Shown here: piece by piece, positions 36,267 to 46,038 of the stretch
Numbering within the stretch: the first letter of the stretch is position 1
How the letters are laid out: each line of letters starts with the position of its first letter
Source of the DNA: CAVQBP01 sp963782475
GTDB lineage: Bacteria > Bacteroidota > Ignavibacteria > Ignavibacteriales > Ignavibacteriaceae
Assembly: GCA_963782475.1 (NCBI GenBank)
Contig: CAWAJW010000003.1
Span: forward strand, 1 to 64,000
Reading direction: 5' to 3'
Length of the DNA stretch: 64,000 nucleotides
Notes under the pieces: model-generated
Told to the model about the DNA's origin: nothing
The model's database searches: none
What the model saw: the letters and a program-made list of their open reading frames with translations, nothing else
Translations under genes and position numbers: made by a program

Positions 36267-36784
36267 AACAAAGACTCCATTTCGGTCTTAGAAAACTTTT
36301 GTTTTAATAATTTTTTAATCCTACCGATTTTCGTGGCCACATTCGTTTCCGTTAAGCCCAGTATTTCGGAAATTTCTTTATGACTTTTTTCATCCAGATA
36401 AAGTATTATAAGAGCACGGTCCAATTCTTTAAGTTCAGAAATAAATTCATTCAAAAACCTATTGAAATAATTTTTATCTTCATCCTCATCATCTGCTCGA
36501 ATAGAAAATAAATTTTCCGGTAGCGGGTGAGAAATTTCTCCTCTTCTTTTTTCTTTCCGGTAAAATGAAATAGATACATTCAAAGCAATGCGGTACACCC
36601 AGGTTGAATATTTAAAATGGTTATCATATTTGCTAAAAGATTTCCATAATTGAATTATAATTTCCTGTGCAAGATCTTTCCTGTTTTCTTCATCTTTGCA
36701 ATAGGAGTTAATAATTTTATAGATGATGCCCTTATGGACTTCCAGCATTTCAAGAAATTTATTTGATTCTGTTTCCTGATTCAT
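36203..36784 (-). CDS. ECF-type RNA polymerase sigma factor
   Basis: The 193-residue protein shows region 2 (NSYCKDEENRKDLAQEIIIQLWKSF style, with DLAQEI and the STWVYRIALNVS box) and region 4 (LIILYLDEKSHKEISEILGL, NVATKIGRIKKLL). This is the two-domain layout of extracytoplasmic-function sigma factors. Its C-terminus overlaps the start of the membrane protein at 35607-36266. It likely directs RNA polymerase to a small regulon controlled by that neighbour. The promoter specificity cannot be derived here. Confidence 0.9.
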   Translation of the reverse strand: MNQETESNKFLEMLEVHKGIIYKIINSYCKDEENRKDLAQEIIIQLWKSFSKYDNHFKYSTWVYRIALNVSISFYRKEKRRGEISHPLPENLFSIRADDEDEDKNYFNRFLNEFISELKELDRALIILYLDEKSHKEISEILGLTETNVATKIGRIKKLLKQKFSKTEMESLLWTNKKLLAYGKIRKLSLNNH

Positions 36785-36786
36785 TT

Positions 36787-37023
36787 CTATTTCAAATCTT
36801 TAATGAAATCAAATTTTTCTGCCCAGGTTTTTACATGTTTAATTGCATCATTGCTCTCAAGAATGCCATCATGTGTGGCTCCTTTGATTATATAGACTTC
36901 TCCAGTGCTATTATTTTTAACAGCATTGATAAAAGCTTTAGCATTAAATGCCTCATCCTTACTTCCCACTAATACAAGCAAAGGCTGATGTATTGCGTGT
37001 AGTCCTTCTTTATAAAAGAACAT
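36787..37023 (-). pseudogene. C-terminal part of an alpha/beta hydrolase
   Basis: The 78 residues begin KEGLHAIHQPLLVLVGSKDE and contain THDGIL, which supply the acid (Asp of SKDE) and histidine of the hydrolase triad. The nucleophile half is missing here. The missing half lies just upstream in the opposite orientation (37166-38029), which lacks this tail. The two fit end to end if about 1 kb was inverted. The first codons (MFFY) are probably not original. Confidence 0.75.
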
Positions 37024-37035
37024 CAGTTCACCTGC

Positions 37036-37052
37036 CCCGATTTTATATCGGG
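37036..37052. repeat. Short hairpin at the rearrangement boundary
   Basis: CCCGAT and ATCGGG with a five-base loop, 13 bases beyond the cut end of the hydrolase fragment. It may mark the breakpoint. It has no T-run, so it is not a clear terminator. Confidence 0.45.
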
Positions 37053-37165
37053 ATTATGGTTTGCTGGTCTTATTATTTTACTTTTCACTGTGATATTTTC
37101 TTTCCTCATGCGAATAATTAATATATTCAAATTGAAAAACATTAATTATTCAAAAAGGTTATCTA

Positions 37166-38029
37166 ATGAATTATTTTAAATGCCTTTGTTTATTGTTACC
37201 TATAATTCTTACTCAAACTATTCAACCGCAAACTAAAAATATAAAGAAAGTTAATTCCGATAGTATTAAGATTGCTGAAGAAGCCTTAAAGCTCATTACT
37301 ACACCTGAACATTCATTTAAAAAATCATTTTCACAGAATTATAATGTTTCACAAAATGGCACTCATAAGTTTAAGCGGATTTATAAATGTGAACCTCACA
37401 AATTTTTAATGAGAGATAATAAATATTTATTCTCTCAAAAATTCAAATGTAATTCTAACCTGATAATAGTTATGCTTCATGGTGTATTAAGCAGCGGCCT
37501 TGAAATGGATTATATCTCCGGCAAGCTTAGCAATGTTTTAAATGCTGAAATTTATGCGCTTGATCTTCGCGGGCATGGGAAATCAGATGGAAATCCCGGT
37601 GATGTTGATTATATTAACCAGTATGAAGATGACCTGGCGGATGTAATAAAAAGCATTCGTAAAGATAATCCCGGCGCTAAAATTATTTTATCAGGACATT
37701 CAATGGGAGGCGGTATCGAATTACGATATGCTATAAACAAAAATTATCCTGAAGTTGACGGTTATCTTTTATTTGCACCATTGCTTGGACAAAATACTCC
37801 CACCTTTCCTAAACCGCCAAAGGAAGAAGATTCTTTACATAATAGAAATGAGTCATTCATGAAAATAGATATACAAAGAATTATCGGGCTGAAAATGTTT
37901 AACTCAATCGGTGTGCATAAATATGATTATCTTCCTGTACTATTTTTTGATCTGCCGAAAGATCCCTTAAGGAAATATACTTATAGAAGCGATCAAAGTA
38001 TGTCCCCGGATGATATGCAAATAATTTGA
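37166..38029 (+). pseudogene. Alpha/beta hydrolase, N-terminal two thirds
   Basis: The 287 residues have a signal peptide (to about residue 21) and the hydrolase core VMLHGVLSSG, YALDLRGHGKSDG and the nucleophile elbow LSGHSMGGG (Ser near 179). It stops at SMSPDDMQII, just before the strand that should carry the catalytic Asp. The expected continuation (KEGLHAIHQPLLVLVGSKDE) is at 37023 on the other strand. As it stands the protein lacks Asp and His and should be inactive as a hydrolase. It is a serine hydrolase or monoglyceride-lipase-like secreted enzyme by family. Confidence 0.8.
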
Positions 38030-38340
38030 ACATAAATTAAGGATATTGCAAAAATTATTGTTTGGGTTAGTCGATTAAATTAGCATTGTTCATATTGTTC
38101 AGGAAGGTTTTTACAATAATAAAAGTAGAGGCAATAATAAAAAATCGTAAACAAAATGTTCTTAAAATAAATTAGAAAATTAAAAATTAAATTATAAAAA
38201 AGGGAGCAATTAACATCTTTAATAAGTAAAAAGTCAATAGGCAATAGCTGTCCTGACAAGTTTTGTAAAAAAAAGTAAATCACAACTTCTATAAGTTATA
38301 GCAATCTATCATTTAACCTTAAACAACCAAGACTGCCAAA
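38030..38340. other. AT-rich intergenic region
   Basis: Strongly AT-rich with no reading frame or repeat supported. The 5' end of the group II intron could lie here or just after, but no GTGYG-type intron start was found. Confidence 0.4.
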
Positions 38341-38542
38341 ATATCTGTAAGGCACACACTATGGCAACCAGACATCTTTCGGGACTTTCTTCAAGAAAAC
38401 TTGAAGATGTATTGAAAAGACATTACAATTCCAGATATATAATAGGCATGCGCATTACTACCCAATCAATGCAAACGATTATGCCGGTAAAAGCAAATCA
38501 GTTAGGTGCCGATTAACCATTAGAGAAAGAATGGAAGGAGTA

Positions 38543-39847
38543 ATGCAAACCTCACTGCGAGAAATAGCCAGCAAGGCAAAAAGAGAGAAGAAGCACCGGT
38601 TCGGTCACCTATAGACAATGCTCAATGAAATAAATCTGTCAGATTCCTGGAAATATCTAAACAAAAGCGCAAGTTATGGAATAGACAGAGTAAGCGCCAA
38701 AGAATATGAAGGGAATCTGGAAGGTAACATAAAGGAACTCGTTGAGAGATTGAAAAGGAAAGGCTACCATGCAAAACTGGTAAGAAGGAAGTACATACCC
38801 AAACCAGGAGGAAAACAACGTCCCTTAGGAATACCAGCAACAGAAGACAAGCTAGTGCAGGTTGCAGTTGCAAGGATATTAAATGGCATATATGAGCAGG
38901 ACTTTCTATCGTGCAGCTACGGCTACCGAAACGGAAGAAGTGCAAAGATGGCATTAAAGGAACTTCACTATCAACTGCAATACGGCTGGTATGGCTATGT
39001 AGTAGAAGCTGATATATCAGGATTCTTTGATAATATCAATCATGATTGGATGATAAGAATGCTTGAAGAGAGAGTAAATGACCGTGCATTCACTAGACTC
39101 ATCCTAAAGTGGTTGAAAGCTGGAATAATGGAAGAAGATAAAAGTATAATCTATCCGGCCACAGGAACTCCACAAGGAGGGATAGTATCTCCGGTACTGG
39201 CAAACATATATCTACATTATGTGCTAGACTTATGGTTTGAGAAAGTAATAAAACACAGAAGCGAAGGCAGAGTATATCTATGCCGTTATGCAGATGACTT
39301 CGTATGTCTTTTCCAATTCAAAAGAGATGCGGAGATGTTTTATGAAGAACTTCCGAAGAGGTTAGAGAAATTCGGGTTAAAACTCTCAGAAGAGAAGACC
39401 CGGATACTAAGTTTCAGTAAGTACAGGATGGAAGAGAACAATTGCTTTGAGTTTCTCGGTTTCGAGTTCAGTTGGGGAAAAGCCAAAAGCGGGAAGCCAC
39501 AGATAAAGCGAAGGACATCCAGGAAGAAGTTCAGAAAGTCATTGAAGAACTTCAAGCAATGGTGCAAAGAAAACCGTGGACTAAAGATAAAAGAGATGGT
39601 AAAGAAGTTGAACCAGAAGCTTCGGGGCTATTATGAATACTATAGAATGATAGGAAATAGTAGCAGCTTAAGGAAATTCTTTAATACATTAGAAATAATG
39701 TTGAAGAAATGGCTAAACCGAAGAAGTCAGAGAAGAAGTTACACGTGGGAAGGATTCAGAGAAATGATAAAACAATATCCACTGTTAAAACCAAAGATTA
39801 CTGAAAGAAAAAATTATCAGTTAAGCTTATTCGAATCGATTTGCTGA
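38543..39847 (+). CDS. ltrA: Group II intron reverse transcriptase/maturase with an amber codon at position 24
   Basis: The start is the ATG at 38543 behind GGAAGGAG. It opens MQTSLREIASKAKREKKHRF, a typical beginning for this maturase family. Codon 24 is TAG (38612-38614) where tyrosine is usual (HLY). The frame then continues unbroken for 411 codons from Met26 at 38618. The reverse transcriptase has KPGGKQRPLGIP, the catalytic CRYADDFVCLF, and GTPQGGIVSPVLANIYLHY. The maturase (GIIM) domain shows LRGYYEYYRMIGNSSSLRKF. No HNH endonuclease domain follows. A restart at 38618 would lose only 25 residues, so activity is possible. Confidence 0.9.
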
Positions 39848-39871
39848 GTACGGAAGCGAGTATTGTTGAAG

Positions 39872-39940
39872 AGCCCGGTGCGGAAAAACCGCACGCCGGG
39901 ATCTGTGTGGGGGATGTTTGGTAACAGGCATTTCTACCAT
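39872..39940 (+). ncRNA. Group II intron domains V and VI
   Basis: Domain V starts with AGC and folds CCCGG-TGCGG, an A-rich loop, CCGCA, a CG bulge and CCGGG. Domain VI pairs ATGTTTG with CAGGCAT around GTAA, and a bulged A is available in CTACC as branch point. It starts 25 bases after the maturase stop, the expected layout. Three solitary relatives lie at 4659, 5953 and 6746. Confidence 0.85.
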
Positions 39941-39960
39941 AACGCTTGTAGGTTAAAAAA

Positions 39961-40167
39961 ATGGATATAAAATTTTACTTAAATAGAACTAATACCAAAT
40001 ACACTTCTGAAGATATGAAGCAAGTATTAAAAGATATATCAGAACTTAATGATATTCTTGGGTATTTGATGAATATTTTATCTGAAAAGAAAATAATTAC
40101 AGAAGAGTTTAAATATTCTATTGGTATATTAATAAACAAATTCATTTTCATGTTTATAGTATTTTAG
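39961..40167 (+). CDS. Small reading frame of unknown function before the recombinase remnant
   Basis: The 68 codons start 20 bases after the intron end. The product is helical and lysine-rich (EDMKQVLKDISELNDILGYL) and ends hydrophobic. Its TAG stop is in the same frame as the recombinase remnant that follows, so it may be the degenerate upstream part of that gene rather than a separate one. Confidence 0.35.
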   Translation: MDIKFYLNRTNTKYTSEDMKQVLKDISELNDILGYLMNILSEKKIITEEFKYSIGILINKFIFMFIVF

Positions 40168-40516
40168 AATCTTTTAAATGGAAGAACTATTAAATCAGAA
40201 TATCTGGGCTCTCAAACAAACATTATTGATATATCTTCTATTTACACTCTAACACGAACACATAGAAAAACAAATTGGAAAAATTGTGAAGGGAAATTAT
40301 TCAATTTTAAATCAAGGCACTCGTTACATTTCTTTAAGAAATTATTAATAGATGAACACCTTGAAAAATATTCTCTCCACACTTTAAGAAAGACATATAT
40401 AACAAAACTGTTAAATAGCGGTTTAAGCATATATGATGTAAAAACACTGGGGCAGACATAAGAGTGTTAAAACCACTTTTAAGCATTACGCAAATGCAGA
40501 ATTACGAAGAATGTGA
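40168..40516 (+). pseudogene. Tyrosine recombinase (integrase) catalytic domain, decayed
   Basis: One frame reads FNFKSRHSLHFFKKL and YSLHTLRKTYITKLLNSGLS, containing the HxLR box of tyrosine recombinases. It stops at TAA (40459). After a one-base shift the neighbouring frame continues GRHKSVKTTFKHYANAELRR with the second box histidine and the catalytic tyrosine. No start is present. The remnant lies 100 bases before a tRNA 3' half, the normal neighbourhood of an integrase and its attachment site. Confidence 0.75.
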
Positions 40517-40615
40517 GGTGAAATTAAAGCCTGACAAATTTGGACGCACTTTTAGGCACACGAAAGAGAAAAATGCTGAAATTAGTTCAAAAAGCGAAGA
40601 AATTAGATTCTGCAG

Positions 40616-40662
40616 CCTGAATGAGGTTCAGGTGGTCGTGGGTTCAAATCCCACCGTTCTGA
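40616..40662 (+). other. tRNA 3' half (anticodon arm to acceptor), probable att site
   Basis: CCTGA/TCAGG anticodon stem with a seven-base loop ATGAGGT, a five-base variable region TGGTC, T arm GTGGG-TTCAAAT-CCCAC, acceptor strand CGTTCTG and discriminator A form an exact class I tRNA 3' half. No D arm or 5' acceptor strand precedes it. The loop frame (AT-NNN-GT) resembles tRNA-Pro, with GAG at the anticodon position. It is best read as the attachment site of an integrated element. Confidence 0.7.
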
Positions 40663-40670
40663 CACAAAAG

Positions 40671-40702
40671 CCTCAAAATTAGACATTTTGAGGTTTTTTT
40701 TA
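40671..40702 (+). terminator. Rho-independent terminator after the tRNA half
   Basis: CCTCAAAAT and ATTTTGAGG pair with a five-base loop and are followed by eight T residues, directly after the tRNA 3' half. Confidence 0.85.
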
Positions 40703-41083
40703 TTTCCCGAAAATTGAAGAATCATCAAACTAATCAGAACTAATCAGAATTAATCCGGTTTTGGGCACCTGTTGGGTACAAAAATCTTATATAAGGAAGA
40801 AAGAAAATTTTTAGTAGCACCATTTCCAAGTAATGCAAATCAATATTTATATGAAGAACGGAAACGAGATACATTCAATTTAATCAAAACTATCTAAATC
40901 TTAGAATAATTTTTTTATCAGTTCCAAAATACTGGGAAGATGGAATTAATAACAAATTTAATTAATAGTTTGAATAATTAGATTTATAATATCATTTTTT
41001 ACAACTTTTCATTTTTAATTACGAGGTACTTGCTTAATGTAGAATTTTTAAAAATAATTTCTAATATGACAAAAGCAAGCGTA
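40703..41083. other. Intergenic region, nothing recognised
   Basis: It contains tandem CTAATCAGAA strings (near 40730-40752) and AT-rich sequence; no gene, terminator or RNA is supported. Confidence 0.4.
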
Positions 41084-42325
41084 TTAAAAATTATTTTTAT
41101 TAGGAGGGAGCAGAGAAAAATATTTAATTTGGGAATTAAATGAAGTCAGTTCTATGCCTTCAACTTGCGAAACCATTTCAAAATACAAAATAGATTGGAC
41201 AATATTTATATTAATTTCTTTTTTAATACGTTCATTAAAATTTGGATCAACCGCAGATCTTACTGCATCCATAACTCCCATCTCGCTAAATCCTAAACAA
41301 AATATTATAGTATTATCCTTTGATCCGGGAATTTTTAACAAAACGCTATAATCACTTTGATAGTTGCTTGCAATCCAACTCACCTTAAAAGTCTTAGATG
41401 AATCCTTTTTATTCCCCATAATTTCTAATGAAGAAGGTTCTACGCTATAGTGTATATTTGTTTGAGAGAGCAAAGTATCCAACTTGTATAACGTTTTAAA
41501 GGTCCCAATAAAAATTATATTGTGCTTGTCAAAATCCTCCCACTTTAACTGTGAAGCTAATTTTATCGAAGTATTTTGTTTCGAAGTTCCAATTACATTT
41601 AAAATATCAATAAGTCCAAAGGATGAGCTTGGTCTTAAATAAGTAAACTTTAAAGGTTCAAGATTATTATAAAAATTTGGATACTTCTTTAAAAACTTTT
41701 GATAATCCTTATCACTATTTATTTTAGTATTACGAAGAAATATCCTATCTCTGCTATGCTCTTTTTCTGCCATAAAAAAGTAGTCACCTAATACAATTAA
41801 TGTAGGATGGGTATTTGCTCGGAAGAATTCTGTCCAAATTGGGTTAGGCAGATTTGCACTTTGTTTAACACCTTTTAAATCCAAAGGCTTCCTAACTTGT
41901 TGATATGCTAATAGTAACAGAAGGGATAAAATAATTATCAGATAAATATACTTATTGATTCTTACTTCTTTTTTTATTTCATTAGCATTCTCAGTATATA
42001 TATAACTTATTAAATACTGACCTTTAGGAATTTCAATTTTGTAATTATATTTATTCTCGGTGGTTAAATAATAGTGTTCAAGTTTTTTTCTTAAATTACT
42101 AATGTAAGAACGGATGAGGGGATTTGTATTTGGATCAAAGTTTGCATCTTTCCCGAAAACCTCTATAGCAATTTCAATTTCTTTAACCGAACCCTCTTCA
42201 TCGGTTTTTTCGACCAAATATTTTAACAAATCCTGATAGCGGTGTGAATCTTTGAACTCGGCGCTGACTAAAATATCGGAAATGATTTGTTCTTTTTCAC
42301 TATTAGTTATTTCGGTCATAGTCAA
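41084..42325 (-). CDS. Membrane-anchored winged-helix transcription regulator
   Basis: The protein has 413 residues. The first 110 resemble a winged-helix DNA-binding domain of the OmpR/CadC C-terminal type (DSHRYQDLLKYLVEK, EIAIEVFGKD, RSYISNLRKKLEHYY, IEIPKGQYLISY). One membrane segment lies at about 126-146 (YIYLIIILSLLLLLAYQQV), followed by a 265-residue outer domain with no recognised family. This is the architecture of ToxR/CadC-like one-component sensors. It is divergent from the TonB-dependent receptor at 42938, and a perfect inverted repeat lies 68 bases before its start. It is therefore the likely local regulator of the carbohydrate locus. Confidence 0.8.
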   Translation of the reverse strand: MTMTEITNSEKEQIISDILVSAEFKDSHRYQDLLKYLVEKTDEEGSVKEIEIAIEVFGKDANFDPNTNPLIRSYISNLRKKLEHYYLTTENKYNYKIEIPKGQYLISYIYTENANEIKKEVRINKYIYLIIILSLLLLLAYQQVRKPLDLKGVKQSANLPNPIWTEFFRANTHPTLIVLGDYFFMAEKEHSRDRIFLRNTKINSDKDYQKFLKKYPNFYNNLEPLKFTYLRPSSSFGLIDILNVIGTSKQNTSIKLASQLKWEDFDKHNIIFIGTFKTLYKLDTLLSQTNIHYSVEPSSLEIMGNKKDSSKTFKVSWIASNYQSDYSVLLKIPGSKDNTIIFCLGFSEMGVMDAVRSAVDPNFNERIKKEININIVQSILYFEMVSQVEGIELTSFNSQIKYFSLLPPNKNNF

Positions 42326-42937
42326 GAATAATAAAATTAAATTTATGATTCAAATAAAAAAATACGGAATTTATTTGATATTCAAAGATTACTTCACGCA
42401 ATTAACATGTAAATTGCGTGAAACCGACCGTTAAATGCTTGGCAACTCAAATAACTTTTTTTAAGTTGCTACAGTTAGAAAGTGTAAAACTTTTCCGTCA
42501 TAAAAATTCGTTAAAGCAAATTGTTTATGTGGAATGCAAATTTTTTTGATCTTTGTATAAAAATAAAGAACTAGATTGAATAAATAATGGTGAGAGCCTC
42601 TGACAATGATTCATTAAAAAATCACAAGTATTACGCAGAATATTTATTCAAGAAGAAGAACTATTCAGTTGCAGCAAATTTAATCTTGTAAATAGAAAAT
42701 GTCGTACAAAATATATTAAAATTTATTTAAATGATAAACGTTAATCATTCATTAGTTTTTCAAAGCTGAACAAAAAAAATGCTATGTTTTTTGTTACTGC
42801 TCAAAATAAATTTTTATAATATTTTAAACCAAAACCAGAAGTCAGATCAAAAGAATATGGAGGGCAATTAAAATTCATTAAATGAAATATTAATTTTTCT
42901 AAATTATTACGAGAAATTAACCTTAGAGGAGAGATAT
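42326..42937. other. Divergent control region of the carbohydrate locus
   Basis: 612 bases separate the regulator and receptor starts. It contains the palindrome at 42393-42422 and an AT-rich remainder without an open frame. GAGGAGA stands before the receptor ATG. Confidence 0.5.
42393..42422. promoter_or_regulatory. Perfect inverted repeat, likely operator
   Basis: TTCACGCAATT and AATTGCGTGAA are exact 11-base arms around eight bases. No T-run follows, which argues against a terminator. Position between a regulator and its probable target suggests a binding site for the winged-helix protein. Confidence 0.6.
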
Positions 42938-45900
42938 ATGGAAGTATTTAATACCAGAAAATTAATTTTTCTCACTTTCCTGTTTTCCAGTATGCAAATT
43001 TTTGGACAGGGGACGCTACAAGGGGTTGTAAAAGATTCCATCTCAGAAGTTGCTTTGGTTGGAGCAAATGTATTTTTAGTCGGAACATCTTTAGGCGCTG
43101 CAGTGGATATAAATGGAGATTATCAAATAAATAATATTCCATATGGAAATTATACAGCTAAAGTTTCATACCTCGGATACAAACCAAAAGAATTTAAAAT
43201 TAACATTCAAAATGAAAAAATAGTTATACTAAATGTTATGCTATCTCCAGAAGTAATATTGGGAGAAGAAGTTGTAGTAACAGGGCAAGCGCTTGGACAA
43301 GCAGCGGCGATTAACCAGCAATTAAATTCAAATACAATTGTCAATGTTGTTTCAGAACAAAAAATCAAAGAATTACCGGATGCAAATGCGGCTGAATCAA
43401 TAGGACGTTTACCTGGAGTGTCATTATTACGTTCTGGTGGCGAAGCAAACAAAATTGTATTACGCGGGCTAAGCCCCCAGTTTGCAACAGTAACAGTAGA
43501 TGGTGTAAGATTAGCTTCAACCGATGCTAATGATCAAGGATTAGACTTAAGCACAATTTCACAAGGCTCATTGGCTGGAATTGAGTTGTTCAAGGCTTTA
43601 ACATCTGATAAAGATGCAGATGCAATTGCGGGTACAGTAAACCTTGTGACTAAAAAAGCTCCTTCATTAAGAACCATTAGATTACAAGCTTTTGGCGATT
43701 ATAATGGGATGGACAAATCAGCTAAACAATATAATTTTTTAGGTAATTATGGAGAAAGATTTTTTAGTGATGTACTGGGTTTGCAATTAGAAGGCAATGT
43801 GGAACAAAGAATTAGAAGTAATGAGTCTTCTGATTATACTTATGATTTTGGAATAAATGGTGGAAAAGATTGGGAAACCACAACTTTTCAGCCGCAATAT
43901 ATAAATGAAATAAGAAAAAGAGCCGGTGGTAGTTTTCTTTTAGATTTTAATACCCCCGATGGGGGTAATATTAAATTTAATACTGTATATAATAGAACTT
44001 CAAGAGATTATCTAACTTCATATAGAACCTATCATACATCTGGAGGAGTTGCTTATGATTATGAATTGCAGAAACAAAATATAGATATTTTTAATACTTC
44101 AGTTCATGGGGATAACACTCTATTAGGTTTTAATGCAGATTGGAATTTATCCTTTTCTCAATCAAAAAATGTTACTCCTTATGATTATGAAATGGGCTTT
44201 AATGAAGATAGTAAGCTTACTAATGGAGTAATAACGGCTGGAATGGGAAACGTTCCAGGATATAAAAAGGGCCCTGTTAATGAATGGATACCTTATGCAA
44301 TAAATAATTGGCAAGAAGCATATCTTAATGTTGCTAATGATAATCTTGGAAATAATCTTGAAAAGATTAAAACTGCTTTTCTCAATTTAAAAAAGGATTA
44401 TTCTTTTGGAAGTAATCTAACCGGAGCTTTTAAATTCGGTGCTAAGTTTAAGCAAACTAATAGAAGCGACAACCATGCACAATCAAGATCAAATTATTAC
44501 TTAGAAGCGGGTGTTCCTCCTTATACGCAATTGCCTGATGGATCTTTTGGTTTAAAAGATTTGTCCGGTACACCATTCAGCAATGTTTTATTAACTGGAA
44601 GTCAGAAAATTTCATTCTTAAATTTCCTTGGTTCTACCCCTGCATCAAGGAGTATTTATGATTCATATTTATTAAATCCTTTAATTGATCGAAATCTATT
44701 AGAAACATGGAGAACATTAAATATAAATGGATGGATTAAACCAGGTGGAAGCATATTTAGTAAAGAATATATTCCTAACGTCCAAGACAATGCGGAAAAT
44801 TTTTACGATATAACTGAAAGAACTCTTGCAGGTTATGCAATGAATACTTTAAACATTGGAAGTGAGCTTACAGTTATTCTCGGTGTTAGAATAGAAAGTG
44901 ATAATAATGATTATACTTCTAATTATATGAATCAAACACTTTCAGGATTTCCATTCCCACAAAGCGGTACTATTTTGGATTCCACAGTAAACCATAAAGA
45001 AACAAATGTTCTCCCAAATCTGCAGGTTTTAATAAGGCCAACTGATTTTCTAAATGTTAGGCTTGCAGCATATCAAGCTTTAGCTCGTCCAAATTTTAAT
45101 TATAGGTTGCCAAAATTAGTTGCTTATCAAGGAAGCGGGGCTAATTTGCATATTGGAAACCCTGGATTAGAAGATGCTGTCGCATGGAATTATGAAATTC
45201 AAACTCAATTTTACGGGGGTGATATAGGATTATTTTCGGTATCTGCTTTTTATAAGAATATCAAAAATATGTTCCAATATATAAATGGTTCTGCAATTCC
45301 TAGGACATAGTCAAAGAGATATTAGATAGTTTAGGAATAAATTGGAAAAGCCCATTAAACCCAATAACATCTTTTAATTTTTATTATCCATATAATTCTA
45401 GCAAACCGACTCATGTTTGGGGATTCGAAGTTGAGCATCAGGCAAATTTCAGATTCTTACCTGAGTCTATTAAAAAATATAGTATTGAATTATAATTTTT
45501 CTATAGTTCGATCAGAAACCTGGGCTGCAACAAGCATCGATATTAAAGGATACTGTTATTGATCCGATATTAGGGACTATCGTCAAGTCACATAAAGAGC
45601 TAGCTGAAAATAAACAGAAGCTTCAGGATCAACCTGAATTTTTCGGTAATATTTCGCTTGGATATGATATAGATGGATTTTCATTTAGGATAGCCGCCTT
45701 CTATCAAGGTAAGTATAATACTTCTTTTTCTTCAGATGGCAGATCAGATGGAGAACAAGATGCATTTACTCGATTGGATATTTCACTTAAACAAGATATT
45801 ACAAAAAATATATCAGTTCTGTTAAATCTAAACAACATAACAAATGCAAAAGAAACTAGTTTATATAATGATAGGGTTCTTGGTGTTGAAGTACCTAACA

Positions 45901-45953
45901 CTGATCATAAATATGGAATGACTGCCGATTTAGGAGTAAGAGTTGATTTATAA
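42938..45953 (+). pseudogene. TonB-dependent receptor, frame broken in the barrel end
   Basis: The protein has a signal peptide, then a carboxypeptidase-regulatory-like domain (GTLQGVVKDSISEVALVGAN, about 25-105). The plug domain follows (KIKELPDANAAESIGRLPGV, IVLRGLSPQFATVTVDGVRL), then a beta-barrel. The frame stops at 45310. It continues in other frames with DSLGINWKSPLNPI, NYNFSIVRSETW and GNISLGYDIDGFSF to the typical ending GMTADLGVRVDL at 45953, so three shifts lie near 45305, 45490 and 45560. The full length would be about 1,000 residues. It is an outer-membrane importer, probably for oligosaccharides released by the downstream enzymes. The damage may be sequence error. Confidence 0.88.
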
Positions 45954-46038
45954 ATTTTTCATACAAAAAATAGATTTAATCAATAATTCATTTATTCATA
46001 AACCAATTAGTATACATACTAAATTTAGGAGGTTCGAT

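Larger units (their letters stand above)
38341..39940 (+). mobile_element. Group II intron (5' end not defined)
   Basis: The maturase gene at 38543-39847 and domains V-VI at 39872-39940 define the intron on the plus strand. The 200 bases before the maturase are richer in GC than the flank and likely belong to domains II-IV, but the 5' splice site and domain I were not located. The start coordinate is therefore arbitrary and the element may be 5' truncated. The 3' end falls near CTACCAT at 39934-39940. Confidence 0.7.

Noticed and set aside
40464..40682. 72-codon frame spanning the recombinase end, tRNA half and terminator
   Set aside because: It runs through a tRNA arm and a terminator stem, so it cannot be a real gene.
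42393..42422. Terminator interpretation of the palindrome
   Set aside because: No T-run on either side, and it lies upstream of both divergent genes.
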